NCBI GenBank assembly: GCA_031282535.1 | Contig: JAITDM010000236.1 | Location: forward strand, 1-8,359 | Direction of reading: 5' to 3' | Origin: Oscillospiraceae bacterium | Lineage (GTDB): Bacteria; Bacillota; Clostridia; Oscillospirales; UBA929 | DNA length: 8,359 nt | In this document: one piece after another, positions 5,508-8,359 of the stretch | Layout of the letters: each line of letters opens with the position of its first letter | Position numbering within the stretch: the stretch's first letter is position 1 | Notes under the pieces: model-generated | Told to the model about the DNA's origin: nothing | The model's input: only the letters and a program-made list of their open reading frames with translations | Databases searched by the model: none | Program-made: the position numbers and the translations under genes

Positions 5508-6263
5508 ATGAAGCTGGTGTCGTGGAATGTCAACGGGCTGCGCGCCTGTCTGGGCAAGGGGTTTTTGGAGAGTGTCCGGGCGCTGGACGCGGACGTTTTC
5601 GCGCTGCAGGAGACCAAGATGGCGCCCGGCCAGGCGGAGATCGATCTGCCCGGCTACGCGGAACATTGGAACACGGCGCGCAAAAAGGGCTACTCCGGCA
5701 CGGCGGTGTTCACGCGCGTGCCGCCGCTCTCCGCCGCGACGGACATGGGCGTGGCGGAACACGACGAGGAGGGCCGGATCATCACATTGGAGTTTCCGTC
5801 TTTTTTCTTTGTAAACGTCTACACGCCCAACGCGCAGCGGGATCTCGCGCGGCTTGCGTACCGCATGCGCTGGGAGGACGATTTCAGGGCCTTTTTGTGC
5901 GGCCTGGACGCGCGAAAGCCCGTGGTCGTCTGCGGGGACTTAAACTGCGCCCACCAGGAGATTGATCTCAAACATCCGGCCGCCAACCGCCGCAACGCCG
6001 GGTTTACAGACGAGGAGCGCGCCAAGCTGACGGCCCTGCTGGAGGCGGGGTTTGCCGACACCTTTCGCGCGCTCTACCCGGACAGACGCGACGCCTACAC
6101 CTGGTGGTCGTACTTCTCCCAGGCGCGCACGCGGAATGTGGGCTGGCGCATCGACTATTTTCTGGTGTCCCGGCGCCTGCTGCCCCATGTGCGGGAGGCC
6201 GCCATCCACCCGGACATCCACGGCAGCGACCACTGCCCGGTATCCTTGATAATTGAGAATTGA
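5508..6263 (+). CDS. xth: Exodeoxyribonuclease III (AP endonuclease, EEP family)
   Basis: This 251-residue enzyme of base-excision repair cleaves DNA at abasic sites and trims 3' ends. All active-site motifs of the Mg-dependent endonuclease/exonuclease/phosphatase fold are visible: N7 in SWNVNGLR, E35 in LQETK, Y105 in NVYTPN, D144 and N146 in GDLNCAH, D216 in WRIDYF, and the terminal D241/H242 in GSDHCPV. The ATG at 5508 is chosen because GGGGAGGGGA lies just upstream and the protein then begins MKLVSWNVNG, as family members do. The longer open frame from 5274 runs through promoter and repeat sequence and is not credible. The length is normal for the family. The final residues after PVSL (IIEN) are encoded by AATTGA-type repeat sequence, which also supplies the stop. 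It is apparently monocistronic and divergent from the TetR-type gene. Confidence 0.97.
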   Translation: MKLVSWNVNGLRACLGKGFLESVRALDADVFALQETKMAPGQAEIDLPGYAEHWNTARKKGYSGTAVFTRVPPLSAATDMGVAEHDEEGRIITLEFPSFFFVNVYTPNAQRDLARLAYRMRWEDDFRAFLCGLDARKPVVVCGDLNCAHQEIDLKHPAANRRNAGFTDEERAKLTALLEAGFADTFRALYPDRRDAYTWWSYFSQARTRNVGWRIDYFLVSRRLLPHVREAAIHPDIHGSDHCPVSLIIEN

Positions 6264-6283
6264 CAATTGATAATTGACAATTG
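6246..6283 (+). repeat. AATTGA-rich repeat at the end of xth, with a possible promoter
   Basis: The segment is built of alternating TTGATAATTGA, GAATTGACAATTG and TAATTGACAATTG units and overlaps the last codons and stop of xth. TTGATA (6246-6251), a 17-base spacer and GATAAT (6269-6274) make a plausible plus-strand promoter for the SLH gene downstream. Such low-complexity sequence yields promoter-like matches easily, so this part is weak. Confidence 0.45.
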
Positions 6284-6444
6284 TAGGGGCGAATATCATT
6301 CGCCCGTTCAACGGGTAGGGGCGAATATCATTCGCCTGTCCAACGGATAGGGGCGAATATCATTCGCCCCTACAACGGGTAGGGGACAACGCACGCCGTA
6401 GGGGCGAACATTGTTCGCCCTTCCAACGATAGGGGGACAATATT
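6284..6444 (+). repeat. Tandem 32-bp TAGGGG repeats between xth and the SLH gene
   Basis: Three 32-bp units run head to tail at 6284-6315, 6316-6347 and 6348-6379. A shortened variant (6380-6398), a diverged unit (6399-6429) and a terminal TAGGGGGACAATATT (6430-6444) that abuts the next start codon follow. Most units hold the dyad GGGCGAAT-ATC-ATTCGCCC, and the variation is mainly in the CAACGG-type tail. There are no unique spacers, so this is not a CRISPR array. The TAGGGG motif recurs after the downstream gene at 8071 and 8132. Confidence 0.85.
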
Positions 6445-8073
6445 ATGATGATCATGAGGCGTTTGGTGTCGGTGGTTGTTTTGTTGGCGTTTGTGATCGG
6501 GGGGGCCGGGGGGCGGGCGGCGCGGGCCGCGGCCGATTTTGAAGACGTGCCGTCGGACCACTGGGCGGCGGCGTACATACGCGAACTGCGCGATCTCGGC
6601 GTCACAGACGGCGTGGGCAACAATCGGTTCGGCCTCGGCCGGTCCGTCACGCGGGCCGAGTTCGCGTCGTTTTTGTGCAAGCTCATGGGCTGGCAGGAGG
6701 TCCGGCCCGCGCAGGGGCACTTTGAGGACAGCCGCGACGGCGCGTGGTACTACGGGTTTGTCGAAGCGGCGCTCGCGCACGGGGCCATTGCGGCGGACAC
6801 GCCGCGCTTCAGGCCGGACGAGCCCATCACGCGGGAGGACATGGCGGTGATGGTCGTGCGCACGCTGGGCTATGACGCGCTGGGGACGCGGCTGGCCATA
6901 CTCGGCAACCCGTTTCCGGATGTGACGGGGCACGCCGGGTACATCACGGTGGCCAAGGACCTGGGCATCATCGACGGCATGAGCCCCACGCGTTTCGCGC
7001 CCGGCGAGACCGCCCTGCGGGAACACGCGGCGGCCATGATGATGCGGATGTACCGGCTCATACAGAACCAGGCCGGTTTTTCCAACGCCTTCTACGCGAT
7101 TCGCTCCGCTGGACAGATGGATTTGATGCCCTTGTTTGACGCGGTGAGCTTTGGCTGGAGCCGGCTGACGCTGTCCGGCGGGGTGTTGACGCTCGACAGC
7201 GCCGCGTCGGGCGGCAGCGAGTATGCCGTGCCGGACGGCTACGAAGAACCGCTCGCCAAGGCCGAAGGGGAGACCCTGCTGATGGCCGCGGTCGACGCGG
7301 CGGACAGCGTGACGATCATCGGCGATGACGCGCTCCGGGCGCGGGCGGCGCAGCTGCTGGCGGACGCGGCGCGCGACGGGGTCCCGGCCTCGTCGGGCGG
7401 GCGACCCGTCTTCGACGGGATCGTCGTCGATTTCGAGACGCTGCGCGGGGCGCAGGCGCGGGACGACTTCAACCGTTTCCTCACCGATCTGCGGGCGCGG
7501 ATGCCCGCGGGTCGGCGCCTCTACGTGGCCGTTCACCCGCGGCGGCGGCCCGGCGTGGCCGCCTACGACGGGTACGACTACCGGACGATCGGCGCACTGG
7601 CGGACAAAGTGATTTTGATGGCGCACGACTATTATCCCAAGCGCCTGACCCAGGCCGAGCGGGAGGCCGGTGAGACGCACACGCCGGCCGCGCCGCTGGA
7701 CGAGGTCTATTACGCGCTGCGCGCGATCTGCGACCCCGACACGGGAGTGGCGGACCGGAGCAAGGTCCTGCTGCAGATCTCCTTTGACGCCGTACAGTGG
7801 AAGGTGAAGGACGGCGTGATTCTCAACGAGACGCCATACGCGCCCGCGTACAGCGCCATTGAGGCCCGCATTCAGGCCGGGGCCGCCGTCACGTTCGACC
7901 CGGTGTCCCAGAGCCCGTACGTTACCTTTTACGACGCGCAGGACCAGACCGACAACGTCGTCTGGTACGAGAACGCCCGCAGCGTGGACGCCAAACTCAA
8001 ACTGGCCGCGCGCTTCGGCCTCGGCGGCCAATCCTATTGGCGCCTGGGTCTCATCCCGGAGGGGATCTTGTAG
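6445..8073 (+). CDS. Exported SLH-domain protein with GH18-type glycosidase domain (YaaH/SleL-like)
   Basis: The 542-residue protein has a signal peptide at 1-30 (RR, hydrophobic VVVLLAFVIGG, cleavage likely after ARA). Three SLH modules follow at about 31-83 (FEDVPSDHWAAAYI, then VTRAEF), 93-143 (FEDSRDGAWYYGFV, ITREDM) and 157-205 (FPDVTGHAGYI), expected to anchor it to cell-wall polymer. Residues about 215-540 resemble the GH18 barrel of spore cortex-lytic enzymes. The catalytic strand is FDGIVVDFE with D324, D329 and candidate acid E331; VILMAHDYY (389-397) and the terminal SYWRLGL (530-536) are other family-like motifs. The usual third acidic residue of DxxDxDxE is V327 here, as in variants where N replaces it. 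It probably hydrolyses peptidoglycan or another N-acetylhexosamine polymer. Start 6445 is uncertain by one to three codons (ATGs at 6445, 6448 and 6454); AGGGGG lies eight bases before 6445. The stop TAG lies in a TAGGGG repeat. Confidence 0.88.
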   Translation: MMIMRRLVSVVVLLAFVIGGAGGRAARAAADFEDVPSDHWAAAYIRELRDLGVTDGVGNNRFGLGRSVTRAEFASFLCKLMGWQEVRPAQGHFEDSRDGAWYYGFVEAALAHGAIAADTPRFRPDEPITREDMAVMVVRTLGYDALGTRLAILGNPFPDVTGHAGYITVAKDLGIIDGMSPTRFAPGETALREHAAAMMMRMYRLIQNQAGFSNAFYAIRSAGQMDLMPLFDAVSFGWSRLTLSGGVLTLDSAASGGSEYAVPDGYEEPLAKAEGETLLMAAVDAADSVTIIGDDALRARAAQLLADAARDGVPASSGGRPVFDGIVVDFETLRGAQARDDFNRFLTDLRARMPAGRRLYVAVHPRRRPGVAAYDGYDYRTIGALADKVILMAHDYYPKRLTQAEREAGETHTPAAPLDEVYYALRAICDPDTGVADRSKVLLQISFDAVQWKVKDGVILNETPYAPAYSAIEARIQAGAAVTFDPVSQSPYVTFYDAQDQTDNVVWYENARSVDAKLKLAARFGLGGQSYWRLGLIPEGIL

Positions 8074-8156
8074 GGGACGCCGGCGATGATGTTTTCACAA
8101 CCCCCGCGCGGGTTGTGAAAAACCCCCGCTGTAGGGGACGCCGCCTTCGGCGTCCC
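8070..8156. repeat. Paired GTAGGGGACGCCG repeats flanking a 30-bp palindrome, plus a GC hairpin
   Basis: GTAGGGGACGCCG occurs at 8070-8082 and 8131-8143. Between them lies a perfect palindrome with 12-bp arms, TTTTCACAACCC (8092-8103) and GGGTTGTGAAAA (8110-8121). The second copy continues into the 9-bp stem GGGACGCCG/CGGCGTCCC (8135-8156, loop CCTT). The first copy supplies the stop codon of the SLH gene. No hairpin is followed by a good U-run, so none is a textbook terminator, although they probably protect the 3' ends of transcripts. Confidence 0.7.
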
Positions 8157-8206
8157 GCCGCGTCCCGCGTCCGCACATGGTAGGCCATACGCCGCAACAT
8201 TTTATT

Positions 8207-8236
8207 AACTATACAAAATAAAAATTTTGTATAGTT
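8207..8236. repeat. AT-rich perfect palindrome, 13-bp arms
   Basis: AACTATACAAAAT (8207-8219) and ATTTTGTATAGTT (8224-8236) are exact reverse complements around four A residues. It lies between the convergent SLH gene and the HD-GYP-like gene. It could be an intergenic terminator-like hairpin, a protein-binding site or the end of a small mobile repeat; the sequence does not decide between these. Confidence 0.55.
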
Positions 8237-8246
8237 GGGAGGAGGA

Positions 8247-8283
8247 GATTGCGGGGGCGGTGTACAAAACCGCCCCCGCAATC
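8247..8283 (-). terminator. Strong GC hairpin overlapping the stop of the HD-GYP-like gene
   Basis: A perfect 15-bp stem (8247-8261 with 8269-8283, seven-base loop) begins at the stop codon of the leftward gene. On the minus strand it is followed by CTCCTCC rather than a U-run, so termination efficiency is doubtful. Its position right at the gene end argues for a 3'-end role. Confidence 0.4.
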
Positions 8284-8359
8284 ATTGGCTCTGCGCGATC
8301 TCTGCGAATTGCCCGGCCACTTTGTGGAACACCGAAACCAGAATCGGATCGAAATGCGC
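8282..8359 (-). CDS. C-terminal end of a probable HD-GYP-domain protein (5' part beyond window)
   Basis: Only the last 25 codons and a TGA are present: AHFDPILVSVFHKVAGQFAE then IAQSQ. The HFDPxLVxxF sequence is the characteristic end of HD-GYP domains, usually GTHFDPxxVxAF, which hydrolyse cyclic di-GMP or related dinucleotides. Whether the missing N-terminus has a receiver, a GAF or another sensor cannot be told. The gene is convergent with the SLH gene. Identification rests on one short motif, so a related HD-domain phosphohydrolase is possible. Confidence 0.65.
   Translation of the reverse strand, partial: AHFDPILVSVFHKVAGQFAEIAQSQ

Noticed and set aside
6284..6430. CRISPR array
   Set aside because: The 32-bp units are directly tandem, with no unique spacers, and there are no cas genes.
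6370..8031. 553-codon minus-strand open frame
   Set aside because: It is antisense to the SLH-GH18 gene, has no RBS or recognisable domain, and runs into the repeat array.
8051..8281. 76-codon minus-strand open frame
   Set aside because: It consists of palindromes and repeats, has no RBS or domain, and overlaps the hairpin cluster.

Overview
The window looks like chromosome from a spore-forming, GC-rich member of the Firmicutes/Clostridia, probably an Oscillospiraceae-like gut anaerobe. This is an inference from four things: a sigma-K gene fragment, high-GC codons between AT-rich promoters, clostridial-type regulators and an SLH/GH18 protein, and dispersed TAGGGG-type repeats. No rRNA, tRNA or CRISPR array was seen.

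Left edge (1-1337): the C-terminal part of a large serine recombinase runs rightward and ends tail-to-tail inside a leftward reading frame. That frame encodes only the first ~66 residues of the sporulation sigma factor SigK, with a hydrophobic pro-sequence. This is the layout of one end of a skin-like (sigK intervening) element: the element with its recombinase extends off the left edge, and the missing 3' part of sigK should lie beyond it. The sigK leader can fold into two strong hairpins. Upstream lies a 163-bp imperfect palindrome of unknown nature that can act as a bidirectional terminator.

Middle (1338-5263, all minus strand): a two-gene signalling unit consists of a TTG-started receiver-only response regulator followed by a cytoplasmic hybrid histidine kinase (PAS-HisKA-HATPase-REC-HPt). 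It has a good sigma-A-type promoter. Upstream is a TetR-type regulator fused to an extra N-terminal excisionase-like helix-turn-helix, with its own promoter and a 12-bp perfect palindrome at the expected transcription start.

Right part (5377-8359): exodeoxyribonuclease III is read rightward from a promoter embedded in the second copy of a 32-bp direct repeat. Its 3' end runs into AATTGA-rich sequence and a tandem array of 32-bp TAGGGG repeats. These lead directly into an exported SLH-domain protein with a GH18-type (YaaH/SleL-like) catalytic domain. The ribosome binding site and the stop codon of that gene both appear to be built from TAGGGG repeat sequence. Three back-to-back palindromes follow, then the last 25 codons of a convergent gene that resembles the C-terminus of an HD-GYP phosphodiesterase.

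The genes do not form one pathway. The strongest biological theme is sporulation: a developmentally interruptible sigK and a cortex-lytic-like glycosidase, next to phosphorelay and possible cyclic-di-GMP signalling genes.
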